A DNA stretch of 33,808 nt, taken from Alphaproteobacteria bacterium. Its GTDB lineage: Bacteria; Pseudomonadota; Alphaproteobacteria; Micavibrionales; Micavibrionaceae. Below the pieces are notes generated by a model. The model did not search any database. It had not been told where the DNA came from and saw only the letters and a program-made list of their open reading frames with translations. A program made the translations under genes and the position numbers. Positions 10,612 to 19,632 of this stretch are shown piece after piece. How positions within the stretch are numbered: the stretch's first letter is position 1; each line of letters begins with the position of its first letter. Location: assembly GCA_030432775.1 (NCBI GenBank), contig JAUILO010000002.1, positions 1 through 33,808 of the forward strand. The letters run 5' to 3'.

Positions 10612-11847
10612 TTATTCGTCTGCTTCCAGACCATAAGCGGCATGCAATGTACGTACAGCCAGCTCTTTGTATTCGGCTGAAACAAGAACACTAATCTTGA
10701 TTTCCGATGTCGAGATGACCTGAATATTGATGCCTTTTTCAGCCAGCGCATTAAACATTGTCTGTGCAACACCTGCATGGCTTCTCATGCCAATACCCAC
10801 TACAGATACCTTTACTACATTTTTGTCATAACGTATCTCGGTTCCTTCAAGTTCCTTGATATTACCCACAACTTCCAACGTTCTATCAAGTTCCTGTTTC
10901 GGGACGGTAAAGGTCATATCTGTGACGAGTTCATTTTGAGATATGTTCTGTACGATCATATCAACATTCACATTTGCGTCTGATAATGGCCCGAACACTT
11001 TGGCCGCAGCACCCGGCACATCAGGTACGTTCAGCAATGTTACTTTGGCCTCGTCCACATTATAAGCAATGCCGTTCACGACTTGTTTTTCCATGATATC
11101 TTCCTCTTTTGTCACTAATGTTCCCGGGTAATCGCTGCCGATTGCCTCTTCGAATGTTGATAGCACCTGAAGCGGTACATTTTGTTTCATTGCCATTTCG
11201 ACCGAGCGGGTCTGCAAAACTTTTGCACCGAGCGAGGCCATTTCCAGCATTTCTTCATATGATATTTTGTCCAGCTTCCGGGCGCGCGGTACAATACGCG
11301 GGTCTGTTGTATAAACACCGTTCACATCAGTATAAATATCACACCGATCTGCGCCCAGCGCAGCAGCAAGAGCCACCGCCGTAGTATCAGAGCCGCCACG
11401 CCCCAATGTCGCAATACGGTTTTTTGAAGTAACCCCCTGAAAACCGGCCAGAACAGCCACCTCACCCGCATCAAGGCGTGCATTCATCGCTTCGGCATCA
11501 ATATCTTCAATACGCGCCTTACCATGTACATCATTACACATGATCTGGACTTGCCAGCCCTGCCATGAACGTGCGGCTATACCGCGTTTTTGTAGCGCAA
11601 TTGCCATCAAGCCGGAGGTAATATTTTCTCCACTTGAAACAACAGCATCATATTCGCGTGCATCATACATCGGGCTGATTTTACGGCAATATTCAACAAG
11701 CTGGTTTGTTACGCCGGACATAGCTGACACAACAACAGCAACACTATTGCCGCGCTTGACCTCTGCAACGACTTTATCCGCAGCATTTTCAATTCTTTCA
11801 ACATCTCCGACGGACGTACCGCCAAATTTCACAACTATGCGACCCAT
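10612..11847 (-). CDS. lysC: aspartate kinase
   Basis: IVVKFGGTSVGDVERI, GRGGSDTTAVALAAALGAD, C-terminal ACT domains. Confidence 0.96.
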   Translation of the reverse strand: MGRIVVKFGGTSVGDVERIENAADKVVAEVKRGNSVAVVVSAMSGVTNQLVEYCRKISPMYDAREYDAVVSSGENITSGLMAIALQKRGIAARSWQGWQVQIMCNDVHGKARIEDIDAEAMNARLDAGEVAVLAGFQGVTSKNRIATLGRGGSDTTAVALAAALGADRCDIYTDVNGVYTTDPRIVPRARKLDKISYEEMLEMASLGAKVLQTRSVEMAMKQNVPLQVLSTFEEAIGSDYPGTLVTKEEDIMEKQVVNGIAYNVDEAKVTLLNVPDVPGAAAKVFGPLSDANVNVDMIVQNISQNELVTDMTFTVPKQELDRTLEVVGNIKELEGTEIRYDKNVVKVSVVGIGMRSHAGVAQTMFNALAEKGINIQVISTSEIKISVLVSAEYKELAVRTLHAAYGLEADE

Positions 11848-12068
11848 TATTATTTCCGACCTTTTTTACCAAGCCTATATTCTGCACTATTATTTTTGAT
11901 ATTCCCGAGACATTAACCGGATTATTAAAAAAAATAAATAGTCATATCAATTTTTACCGTAATCATTTTCAAAACACGGATCTTGCAGGCCTCACGCCAG
12001 AGTATTTTTCCTCTTCCATTTCAATTTCCCGTTCCATTTCCCTTGCAAATGCTTTATGAAACGTAAGC

Positions 12069-12803
12069 ATGAATAGTGTAGATCCGAAGCATATTGAAAA
12101 CTTCCGCAAGGATTCCGGTAAATGGTGGGATCCTGATGGTCCGTTTAAGCCATTGCACCGTTTAAACCCTGTGCGTATCGCTTATATTCGTGACCGCATA
12201 TGCAATCATTACAAAATCGACAGCGATACACTGACCCCACTAAAAAAGCTGGACATCATAGATATTGGCTGTGGCGGCGGACTTGTTTGTGAGCCTTTGT
12301 CGCGTCTTGGCGGCAACCTGACAGGCATTGACGCGGATGACCAGGCGATTAACGTTGCAGGCGAGCATGCAAAAAGCAATGAGCTCAATATCAAATATCT
12401 TAATACGACGTCCGACACCCTTGCCGAAAAGAAAAAGCGTTATGACGTTGTACTGGCTCTGGAGATTATCGAACATGTCAGCACGCCCGAGGAGTTTGTG
12501 CGTTCATGTGCGGATTTATGCAAACCTGGCGGCATTGTTATATTTTCAACATTAAACAGAACGCTTAAATCCTATGCACTTGGCATCATGGCCGCAGAAC
12601 ATATTCTGCGCTGGGTACCAAAAGGCACTCATGAATGGAATAAATTCATCAAACCGTCCGAACTAGCGGCGATGATGCGAGGCAATTCTATTATTCCTAA
12701 CAATCAAAGCGGACTTGTCTTCTCGCCCCTCGGCGGTGAATTCAAGCTTTCGGAATATGATCTAGACGTTAATTATTTTATCTGCGGAGAGCGCACCCAA
12801 TGA
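12069..12803 (+). CDS. ubiG: bifunctional 3-demethylubiquinol 3-O-methyltransferase / 2-polyprenyl-6-hydroxyphenol methylase
   Basis: KWWDPDGPFKPLHRLNPVRIAYIRD, DIGCGGGLVCEPLSRLG, HEWNKFIKPSEL. Confidence 0.96.
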   Translation: MNSVDPKHIENFRKDSGKWWDPDGPFKPLHRLNPVRIAYIRDRICNHYKIDSDTLTPLKKLDIIDIGCGGGLVCEPLSRLGGNLTGIDADDQAINVAGEHAKSNELNIKYLNTTSDTLAEKKKRYDVVLALEIIEHVSTPEEFVRSCADLCKPGGIVIFSTLNRTLKSYALGIMAAEHILRWVPKGTHEWNKFIKPSELAAMMRGNSIIPNNQSGLVFSPLGGEFKLSEYDLDVNYFICGERTQ

Positions 12804-12994
12804 AATCAATTTTCTTTATACTGACACTGATTACAATGGCTTTGATCGTTATTGTCCTTATTACAGGCGTTACATTGATGGCCAAGGGCGGTGAGTTGAA
12901 TAAAAAATACAGCAATAAATTGATGAAAGCGCGCGTTTACTTGCAAGGGCTTGCTTTGGTCTTCTTCTTTTTATCCGTAACGCTTGCGGAATAA
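12800..12994 (+). CDS. HIG1 domain / twin transmembrane protein
   Basis: 64-aa protein with two hydrophobic helices and KLMKARVYLQGLALVFF; ATGA overlap with ubiG stop. Confidence 0.85.
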   Translation: MKSIFFILTLITMALIVIVLITGVTLMAKGGELNKKYSNKLMKARVYLQGLALVFFFLSVTLAE

Positions 12995-12999
12995 ATATT

Positions 13000-14274
13000 T
13001 TACCGTATATCCGGCTGTTCACCGACAAATATAGCTTCGTCAATTTTGGCTTCTGAAAATATCGCACCGGTAATATTTGCACCTGTGAAATCAGCGCCAC
13101 TTACATTACTTTTGCTAAAATCAGCGTAAGAGACATCTGCGTCTCTAAAATTCGCCTTTTCGAAATTCGTGCCACGCAGATCAGCATAGCGCAAATGCGC
13201 TCCTGATAGATCTGTCGCATTCATGCGTACATTATCACCCTTGCCAAAATATAACGGCCCTAAATTTGCACCACGTAAATCGGCGTGCCCAAGCAACACG
13301 TCTTTCAGGCTGCTGGCGCGTAAATCCGATTTTTGTAAAAAACAACTGCGAAAATCAGACCCGTCAAGTTTTGCTGTCTGCAGTTCAACACCTGTTAAAT
13401 CCATACCATTCCAGCGCGCAGATACGGCTTTAATTGCTGTGAGTTTTTCACCCTTTAAAGAAACCAAAACGCGCAAATCATATTCACTCAGGTCAAGCTG
13501 CTGTCCTTCCTTACCAACCGATGCCACCCATGCCTGATGATCTTTAATCAACGTCACAAGCGGTGTATCCAGCTCATCCAGTGAGCGGCCAACATTCTGA
13601 TCTGTGATTGACCCTTCGGTGTTCACGCCGCTTCGGCGAATATCGTCCAGCGTTACGCCGGTTAGAATGGCCGATTTCATACTTGCGCCAATCAACTGCG
13701 CGCCACCAATATCAGCCTCGCTCATATCCGCGCCTTCAAAAATTGCACTACGCAAATCTGCACCGCTTAAATCGGCCTTGGCCATAATCGCATCAGAAAA
13801 ATCTGCGTTAGCGGCAAGCGTACCGGACAACCGCGCGCCCGATAAATTTGCGCCACGGAAATTCACGCTTTTGATTGCATCAAAGCTGCCGGTTTGTGAA
13901 ATGCCCCCGCCACGCAGATCAGCTGAGTCAAGGTCGGCACCCGTTAGATCTGCACTTTCAATTTGTGATCCGCGCAAATCAGAACGCACAAAACAGGCAC
14001 CGTTTAAATCCGAGTTACTCAGATCACATGCGTATAATGAAGCTTCCCTGAAATTCGCGCCGGATAAATCCATATGTGTCATATCACAGCCGCTAAAATC
14101 AGCCTGATGCAGATTACGTCCGGATAAGGACAAGCCGGACATATCAACATGTCTAACAACAGCCCTGCGCCCGCCATTACGTCCAACAATAAACTTTTCA
14201 TGCAGCGCGACAATCTCGTCCAGATCGGATTGCTTTAATCTATTGTGTAATTCATTGCTCTGACCGTCAAACAT
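13000..14274 (-). CDS. pentapeptide repeat protein
   Basis: Many A(D/N)LXX-type pentapeptides in two blocks (about residues 42-200 and 290-415) separated by a non-repeat segment. Confidence 0.93.
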   Translation of the reverse strand: MFDGQSNELHNRLKQSDLDEIVALHEKFIVGRNGGRRAVVRHVDMSGLSLSGRNLHQADFSGCDMTHMDLSGANFREASLYACDLSNSDLNGACFVRSDLRGSQIESADLTGADLDSADLRGGGISQTGSFDAIKSVNFRGANLSGARLSGTLAANADFSDAIMAKADLSGADLRSAIFEGADMSEADIGGAQLIGASMKSAILTGVTLDDIRRSGVNTEGSITDQNVGRSLDELDTPLVTLIKDHQAWVASVGKEGQQLDLSEYDLRVLVSLKGEKLTAIKAVSARWNGMDLTGVELQTAKLDGSDFRSCFLQKSDLRASSLKDVLLGHADLRGANLGPLYFGKGDNVRMNATDLSGAHLRYADLRGTNFEKANFRDADVSYADFSKSNVSGADFTGANITGAIFSEAKIDEAIFVGEQPDIR

Positions 14275-14332
14275 AGGGCTCTATCGTATTAAAATTAAAT
14301 TCATGCGGCCATAACTGGCCATATAAAGAAAT

Positions 14333-14348
14333 TGTCCGCGCGCGGACA
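14333..14348. repeat. perfect 16-bp palindrome TGTCCGCGCGCGGACA
   Basis: Self reverse-complementary sequence in the 125-nt gap between the tlpA-like gene end and pentapeptide gene start; followed on the minus strand by AATTTCTTTAT. Confidence 0.9.
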
Positions 14349-14399
14349 TTATATATAAAACTACCTGAGAGAGCAGAATCTGTCACGTTGATATTGTCT

Positions 14400-15017
14400 C
14401 TATTGCGAATTACTAATTATGGATTTAAAGTGGGCAACGATTTCAGGAGAATTCCATTGTACTTCGCCAACATAGATATAATCAATATTGCCTTGCGGAT
14501 TTACAAGATAACTCATCGGTAATGCCTGAACAGATAAAGCGCCCCAAACATCATCACCTTTTGTATACAGACTATCAAATATCTTCTTGTTATGACGCAG
14601 CATTAATGTGCGTAGCCCATCGGCATTTTCAGGAAAATCAAAAGACACAAATACGACATCCAGTTTCTCTGCGCCCAGTTCTTCTTCCAGATCGAATAAT
14701 GACGGGATCTCGACAAGACACGGCCCGCACCATGATGCCCAGATATTAATCAACCTGTATTGGCCTTTGAAACTATCAGATGAGACGATTTCATCGCTCA
14801 TATCCATAAAATCTAAGGATGGAAACGGAATTTTCTGCCCTTTATGATTGATAACATCGACAGAACTGTTAAAAATAGCTTCAGGTGGCTTGATTTGTTG
14901 CTCGTTTTGCGATGAAAACGCGTTCCCTGCACCGATAAAAAGGGCAATAATTGCGATAAAAGCCGCCAATACAACATACAAGATAATATAATTGCTGCTC
15001 TTCAATGTCTGTTTCAT
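14400..15017 (-). CDS. TlpA/redoxin family thiol-disulfide protein, membrane anchored
   Basis: LINIWASWCGPCLVEIPSL CxxC motif; N-terminal TM; likely start MKQTLKSSN at 15017. Confidence 0.92.
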   Translation of the reverse strand: MKQTLKSSNYIILYVVLAAFIAIIALFIGAGNAFSSQNEQQIKPPEAIFNSSVDVINHKGQKIPFPSLDFMDMSDEIVSSDSFKGQYRLINIWASWCGPCLVEIPSLFDLEEELGAEKLDVVFVSFDFPENADGLRTLMLRHNKKIFDSLYTKGDDVWGALSVQALPMSYLVNPQGNIDYIYVGEVQWNSPEIVAHFKSIISNSQ

Positions 15018-15091
15018 ACATAACCTTATGGGCATCTGAGCCAGCATTATTAGCCAGCGTTACTAAAAGCGCGATAAAAAAGGTCATCACT

Positions 15092-15268
15092 ATGCCTAAA
15101 ATGATACGGAATGAAAAATATATCAAGATCACTTTGAATGCTTTATGCGTTTTATCTGTATTGGCACTATGTGGATGCGGCATTAAACCGAGTTCTGTTG
15201 AACCGCCACCGGCCAAGGAAAGCTCAAGCTTTCCAAATCAATACCCTGCGCCAGAGCCTATTGAATAA
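15092..15268 (+). CDS. lptM: LptM-like small lipoprotein
   Basis: Signal sequence plus LCGCGIKPSSVEPP lipobox region; located directly upstream of lysA; start MPKMIRNEKY. Confidence 0.75.
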   Translation: MPKMIRNEKYIKITLNALCVLSVLALCGCGIKPSSVEPPPAKESSSFPNQYPAPEPIE

Positions 15269-15353
15269 CTCATAACATAGCCCGAATAAAGAATATCAAA
15301 ATATCGTACAGAACATAATCAACATCAGGATAGTTTAACTACAGGATCACCTC

Positions 15354-16628
15354 ATGAGTGGATTTCATGTCCAAAACGAACAGCTTTTCGCAGAAAATGT
15401 CTCGCTAGAGACCATTGCGCAGACCTATGGAACACCGTCATATGTTTATAGTGCCTCTTACATTCAAGAGCGCGTGACAGGGCTACAGGATGTGCTGGCA
15501 AAAACCCTTCCTGCAGAAACCGATCTGCTTATCGCCTTTGCCTGTAAATCAAACACAAGTATGGCAATTTTAAACATCATGGCCGAACTTGGCCTTGGTA
15601 GCGACATTGTTTCCGGCGGCGAGATGATACGGTCATTAAACGCGGGCATCGCCGCAGATAAAATCGTATTCTCGGGCGTGGGTAAATCCGATCAGGAAAT
15701 CCTGGACGCTCTCAATCAAGGCATATTACGGATCAATGTTGAATCGGATATAGAATTGCGCCGGATTAACGAACTGGCTGGAAAAGCAGGAAAAAACGCA
15801 CGGGTCGTCCTGCGCTATAACCCGAATGTGGACGCAAACACACATGCAAAAATCACAACAGGAAAAAGCGAAAATAAATTCGGCATCAACCACGACAAAC
15901 TGATCGAGGTTTATGAATGGGCATCTGCGCAGGATGCGCTGACGCCTGTTGGGGTAAGTATGCATATTGGCTCACAGCTTACCGATATTGATCCGTTTAA
16001 ACATGCATTTAAAAAACTGGCCGGACTAGTCACAGAGCTTCGTAATAAAAACCTTCATGTCGAGGTTACTGATTTGGGCGGCGGTCTTGGTATTGTATAT
16101 AAAGATGAAACGCCGCCTTCTCTTGATGCTTACGCGAAAAATATTCTGGATTATATCATCCCGCTCGGCACCAAAATAGTTCTGGAACCGGGTCGTTATT
16201 TAATGGGAAATGCCGGTTTGCTTTTAACCAAAACGCTCTACGTTAAAAAAGGTGACACGCGACAATATGTTATTCTTGATGCGGGTATGAATGATTTAAT
16301 GCGACCTTCTTTATATGATGCCTACCATGAAATTCGTCCGGTCAAGATCGATACAGCGGCAAGCGAACAGGATTACGATATTGTCGGCCCGGTTTGTGAG
16401 ACCGGTGATACATTTGCTAAAGCATATAAATTACCTGAATTACAAACCGGCGATCTGGTCGCAATTATGAGCGCAGGCGCATATGGGTTCACCATGGCCT
16501 CTACGTATAACTCACGCGGCCTTCCTGCAGAAATTCTGGTTAAAGACAATAAGCATGCGCTTATTCGCAAACGGCAGAGCATTCAAGATATAATGAAAGA
16601 TGAACAATTGCCGCAATGGACGGCGTAA
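15354..16628 (+). CDS. lysA: diaminopimelate decarboxylase
   Basis: YGTPSYVYSA, FACKSNTSMAIL PLP-lysine motif, HIGSQLTD, EPGRYL, CETGDTFA. Confidence 0.97.
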   Translation: MSGFHVQNEQLFAENVSLETIAQTYGTPSYVYSASYIQERVTGLQDVLAKTLPAETDLLIAFACKSNTSMAILNIMAELGLGSDIVSGGEMIRSLNAGIAADKIVFSGVGKSDQEILDALNQGILRINVESDIELRRINELAGKAGKNARVVLRYNPNVDANTHAKITTGKSENKFGINHDKLIEVYEWASAQDALTPVGVSMHIGSQLTDIDPFKHAFKKLAGLVTELRNKNLHVEVTDLGGGLGIVYKDETPPSLDAYAKNILDYIIPLGTKIVLEPGRYLMGNAGLLLTKTLYVKKGDTRQYVILDAGMNDLMRPSLYDAYHEIRPVKIDTAASEQDYDIVGPVCETGDTFAKAYKLPELQTGDLVAIMSAGAYGFTMASTYNSRGLPAEILVKDNKHALIRKRQSIQDIMKDEQLPQWTA

Positions 16629-16719
16629 CCGTCATATAATGCTGCAGGTCTAAAAAAGGGCAGACCAAGAGTAACGACTACAAGAAGAACAAGAACAAAA
16701 AGCAGGAATTATACGCCGC

Positions 16720-19497
16720 ATGAAAACCACGCAAGGAACAGGGCATATCGCATATAAGCGCGTCATCGCATACCTGATTGTGTGTCTGGAAAATATCAGC
16801 GCCGTAGCATGGCCGGTATTTTCTTGGGTATTCTTTTATTGCGGCCTATGGCTACTCAGCATACCTGCACTTTTAGGCGCGCCCGGCCAATATTTTGCGT
16901 GGGTCACGTTCATTCTGGGGTTTTCATTCTTTATTCACCGCGCCTACGAACAACTCGTACTGCCATCCAAGAACGATATTGACCGCCGCCTTGAAAAAGA
17001 TTCAGGCATCAAACACCGTCCATTGGAGCAGCTCGGCGACCTACAAATATCCGGACATTCGGATTTAAGCAGATCTTTATGGCGACAAAATAAAATCCGT
17101 GCTTTTCATACGCTTAAGAATATTAAATTTCCTAAGATCAGACCCATATTCGCCGGACGCGATATTTACGCGCTACGCTTTCTTACCTTGCTAATGGTTT
17201 GTCTCGGGCTGTTTTTATCCGGTTCCAATTCATGGGAGAAAATTCGTTCCGGTTTGATGCCGTTTCATTTTCAGTTCAGTGCCGATCAATTCAAAACCGC
17301 GTCCATCACTATTATACCGCCCAAATATACAAGCCTTGGCGAAACACATATTACAGCGCGCCCCGTTGATGGTGTCACAATCAAAATCCCGCAAGGAAGC
17401 ATGATAAAGGCAAAGCTGACAGACGGGCTGACCCATCCCAAATTTCATTTCGATAACACAGCCACCCCAATGAATGATTTAGGGCATAAAAGCTGGAACT
17501 TTGAGAGCGAGATTGTTGAGGGTGACCATATTCAAATAACGCAGTGGCCACGCACAGTACTTACCCTGCCCTATGAATTCATACCTGATACGCCTCCGCA
17601 AATTGGCCTGAGCGATGAACCCAAAGACATTGATAACGGAAAGCTCAGCATTCCACTCGAAATTCAAGACGATTATGGCGCGCGCAAATTATATTTCACA
17701 GCAGAGCTGGAACCCGGAACACAGCCCCCTTTATACGGAAAGACATATGAAGACACGCGCGCAATATATTCACCACCAGCGGTCAATATAGAGCTGCCAC
17801 AGCAATTTGATCTCGCATGGCATCCATGGGCCGGTTTGCCGGTTGTTATTCACATCAGCGTTACAGATGATCTGGATCAAAAAGCCGATCTGCCCCCTAT
17901 TCACATAAGCTTACCGGAAAAAATATTCACCGATCCGGTTGCCAAAGAAATCGTAGAGCTGCGTAAAAAGATGATGTCATCCCACAAGACACCGTTATTT
18001 TTAGTCGCGGCGGATTTGCAGAAAATATTGGATGATCCTGAAAAACTGAAAGGTAATTTTGCTGTAACGCTTGCAATGCAAAGCGCTGTATCACGCCTGC
18101 TTTACTCTACCGAAGACGGCAAAGCACAAAAAATCATAACGCAGCTATGGGATATTGCTTTAACACTTGAAGATGGCAATTTATCACAAGCAACGCAAAA
18201 CCTTCAAACCGCCCAGCAAAACTTGCGCGAGACCCTATCCAGCACCAATGCTACAGATGAAGAAATTGCCGCGGCAATAGACCAAATGCGTCAGGCCATG
18301 GCGGAATACATGATGGAATCATTCAAGGAATATCAAAAGCAATTGGCCGAACAAGGGCATGATATTGATATACCGACAGAAATGCTCCAGAACATGGTCG
18401 AACCCAAAGACCTTGAAAGCTTCCTTAATGAATTGATGGCACGCGCCATGGCCGGTGATAAAAACGCCGCGCAGGATATGCTATCGCAGCTTGATAAATT
18501 CATGAACAAAATGGGATCTATGAAAGACTTCCAGCTTTCGGATAAAACCAAATTCCAGATGAAGGGTATTAGCGACCTTCAGCGCCTGATCGAACAGCAA
18601 GAGGCGCTTTTACGCCAGACAGAAGGCCAAATACCCGAATCTGCAAAACGGACGCCGAATACCTCGCGCAAACAATCCGGACAAGACTCATTCACCATTG
18701 ATCTAAGCGACCCGAACAGGCCTTTCATCCGTAAAATAAAACCGCGTATTCCCCAAGGTTATCCGGAATTTGTACCATTTGACAACGAAGATGAAGCCGA
18801 AGCATCGGGCGGTGATAGTGTATTTGGTGAAGACACAGATATGCCGCCGCCGCCGAAAATAACTGATAAGGATACCGGAACGGGCAAGGCACAAACTCCG
18901 GAAGAATTTTTCAAATTCATCGAAAAAGAAGACCGTGCCCACAGGCATAAACAGGCGCTAAAGAATAAAAATGAAGAACAACGCCAGCAGCGTTACAAAC
19001 AAAATGCACCACCCGTTGATACCGCCGCCAACAAAGTCGAACAAGATGCGCTGCGCTATACGCTGGGGCAATTAATGCTTGAAGCCGATGAAAAAATGGG
19101 AAAAATCCCGCAACCCATGCAACTAGCCGAACAGGAAATGCGTTTTTCTGCCGAGGCATTGGGCGCCAATGATCCTTACACATCCGTTCCGCACCAGGAA
19201 AAGGCAATCGAATACCTGAAAGAATCTATGGATCAGATGAGTAAAGAATTACAACAAACCCTACAAAACATGACTTTCTTTTCTTTCGGCGGCGGGCAAG
19301 GCAAAACAGATCCGCTAGGCCGCAGAATAGATGATGAAGGCACAGGCGATTTAAACACGTCGACGATAGAAATACCGGATAAACACAAGCGCAAACAGGT
19401 ACAAGATATCCTGAATAAGCTACGCAAGAAATCAGGCGAATTTAACAGACCGGATTACGAACTGGAATATTACAAACGCCTGATGCAACAATTCTAG
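16720..19497 (+). CDS. DUF4175 / TIGR02302 family large membrane-anchored protein
   Basis: 925 aa, N-terminal TM pair, DRRLEKDSGIKHRPLEQLGD, C-terminal DPLGRRIDDEGTGDLNTSTIEIPDKHKRKQVQDILNKLRKKSGE...PDYELEYYKRLMQQF. Confidence 0.93.
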   Translation: MKTTQGTGHIAYKRVIAYLIVCLENISAVAWPVFSWVFFYCGLWLLSIPALLGAPGQYFAWVTFILGFSFFIHRAYEQLVLPSKNDIDRRLEKDSGIKHRPLEQLGDLQISGHSDLSRSLWRQNKIRAFHTLKNIKFPKIRPIFAGRDIYALRFLTLLMVCLGLFLSGSNSWEKIRSGLMPFHFQFSADQFKTASITIIPPKYTSLGETHITARPVDGVTIKIPQGSMIKAKLTDGLTHPKFHFDNTATPMNDLGHKSWNFESEIVEGDHIQITQWPRTVLTLPYEFIPDTPPQIGLSDEPKDIDNGKLSIPLEIQDDYGARKLYFTAELEPGTQPPLYGKTYEDTRAIYSPPAVNIELPQQFDLAWHPWAGLPVVIHISVTDDLDQKADLPPIHISLPEKIFTDPVAKEIVELRKKMMSSHKTPLFLVAADLQKILDDPEKLKGNFAVTLAMQSAVSRLLYSTEDGKAQKIITQLWDIALTLEDGNLSQATQNLQTAQQNLRETLSSTNATDEEIAAAIDQMRQAMAEYMMESFKEYQKQLAEQGHDIDIPTEMLQNMVEPKDLESFLNELMARAMAGDKNAAQDMLSQLDKFMNKMGSMKDFQLSDKTKFQMKGISDLQRLIEQQEALLRQTEGQIPESAKRTPNTSRKQSGQDSFTIDLSDPNRPFIRKIKPRIPQGYPEFVPFDNEDEAEASGGDSVFGEDTDMPPPPKITDKDTGTGKAQTPEEFFKFIEKEDRAHRHKQALKNKNEEQRQQRYKQNAPPVDTAANKVEQDALRYTLGQLMLEADEKMGKIPQPMQLAEQEMRFSAEALGANDPYTSVPHQEKAIEYLKESMDQMSKELQQTLQNMTFFSFGGGQGKTDPLGRRIDDEGTGDLNTSTIEIPDKHKRKQVQDILNKLRKKSGEFNRPDYELEYYKRLMQQF

Positions 19498-19510
19498 ATT
19501 ACTTCTATCG

Positions 19511-19538
19511 GGATTATTCTCTTTGGATTATTCTCTTT
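19511..19538. repeat. tandem direct repeat GGATTATTCTCTTT x2
   Basis: Exact 14-nt duplication in the DUF4175/zinc-ribbon convergent intergenic gap. Confidence 0.95.
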
Positions 19539-19632
19539 GGGCTATCTTGTATTTGCACTATTCCCAGCCAGAGCATTTCAGTTCTGGATTATTTTAAAAC
19601 TATTCATGATACATATAGTGATGCAAAAATAA

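Noticed and set aside
12014-12045. Repeated TTCCATTTC in the lysC/ubiG divergent region
   Set aside because: Pyrimidine-rich low-complexity tract; no dyad symmetry or clear regulator motif.
13223-14107. Plus-strand ORFs opposite the pentapeptide-repeat gene (13223..13537, 13604..14107)
   Set aside because: Repetitive SAPxKSA pattern is the antisense shadow of pentapeptide codons.
16647-16666. GGTCT-AAAAAAGGGC-AGACC hairpin after lysA as a terminator
   Set aside because: Only a 5-bp stem and no following T-run.
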